Positions 5,224 through 5,306 of a stretch of DNA of 5,306 nucleotides are shown here, in pieces. The notes below the pieces were generated by a model. It made no database searches. It was not told the DNA's origin and saw only the letters and a list, made by a program, of their open reading frames with translations. This DNA comes from Methanobacteriota archaeon (GTDB lineage Archaea; Thermoplasmatota; Poseidoniia; Poseidoniales; Poseidoniaceae). The number at the start of each line of letters is the position of its first letter. Position 1 is the stretch's first letter. Both the position numbers and the translations under genes were made by a program. The DNA lies in contig PBHQ01000022.1 of NCBI GenBank assembly GCA_002719475.1, positions 1-5,306 on the forward strand, read 5' to 3'.

Positions 5224-5306
5224 ATGCTTGAAGTCCACGTTCTCGGTACGTCTTCGGCGCGTCCTGCGCATGGAAGATCCGTTTCTGGTTCGGTCATCGA
5301 TACTCC
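5224..5306 (+). CDS. rnz: Ribonuclease Z, N-terminal fragment (cut by window edge)
   Basis: The first 27 codons read MLEVHVLGTSSARPAHGRSV and on through SGSVIDT to the window edge. The opening strand followed by LGTSSA-x-P and a stretch of Arg/Ser before the next strand is the standard N-terminus of RNase Z, the metallo-beta-lactamase-fold endonuclease that removes 3' trailers from tRNA precursors. The zinc-binding HxHxDH motif would come later and is outside the window, so another LGTSSA-type metallo-beta-lactamase protein cannot be excluded. ATG at 5224 has no clear Shine-Dalgarno. A TTG three codons upstream, at 5215, is a less likely start. It probably shares a transcript with the PRC-barrel gene 22 bp upstream. 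Confidence 0.75.
   Translation, partial: MLEVHVLGTSSARPAHGRSVSGSVIDT

Overview
The window looks like a compact archaeal chromosome segment, most likely from a marine euryarchaeon of the Thermoplasmatota, such as Marine Group II / Poseidoniales. The eL15 (L15e) gene excludes a bacterium. Short intergenic gaps, TATA-like boxes, GTG starts and mostly absent Shine-Dalgarno sites fit an archaeon. The lineage itself is inferred from overall style (acidic proteins, EP-repeat linkers, a PutP-like symporter beside archaeal housekeeping genes) and not from a marker gene.

Layout: (1) Positions 1-35 appear to hold the last codons of a plus-strand gene with an Ala/Glu-rich tail. (2) Positions 42-755 (minus) encode a SpoU/TrmH-family SPOUT RNA 2'-O-methyltransferase. 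(3) Positions 852-1463 (plus) encode ribosomal protein eL15, divergent from the methyltransferase across a 96-bp gap with one clear TATA-like patch. (4) Positions 1538-3571 (minus) encode a PutP-like sodium:solute symporter carrying an extra acidic, probably extracytoplasmic C-terminal domain of about 180 residues. (5) Positions 3667-4836 (minus) encode a CBS-domain-pair protein with a long Gln/Asp/Pro/Gly-rich low-complexity middle and a small conserved-looking C-terminal module. (6) Positions 4947-5201 (plus) encode a small PRC-barrel protein. (7) From 5224 to the window edge is the N-terminus of a probable ribonuclease Z.

Functional themes: the methyltransferase, eL15 and RNase Z belong to RNA maturation and translation. 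The CBS protein and the symporter are consecutive on the minus strand and could be co-transcribed, but the 95-bp gap also holds a possible separate promoter. The PRC-barrel and RNase Z genes are 22 bp apart on the plus strand and probably share a transcript.

No tRNA, rRNA, CRISPR array, insertion sequence or gene-free stretch over 300 bases is visible. The least ordinary items are the symporter's extracytoplasmic tail and the architecture of the CBS protein. Neither amounts to a demonstrable new system from sequence alone.
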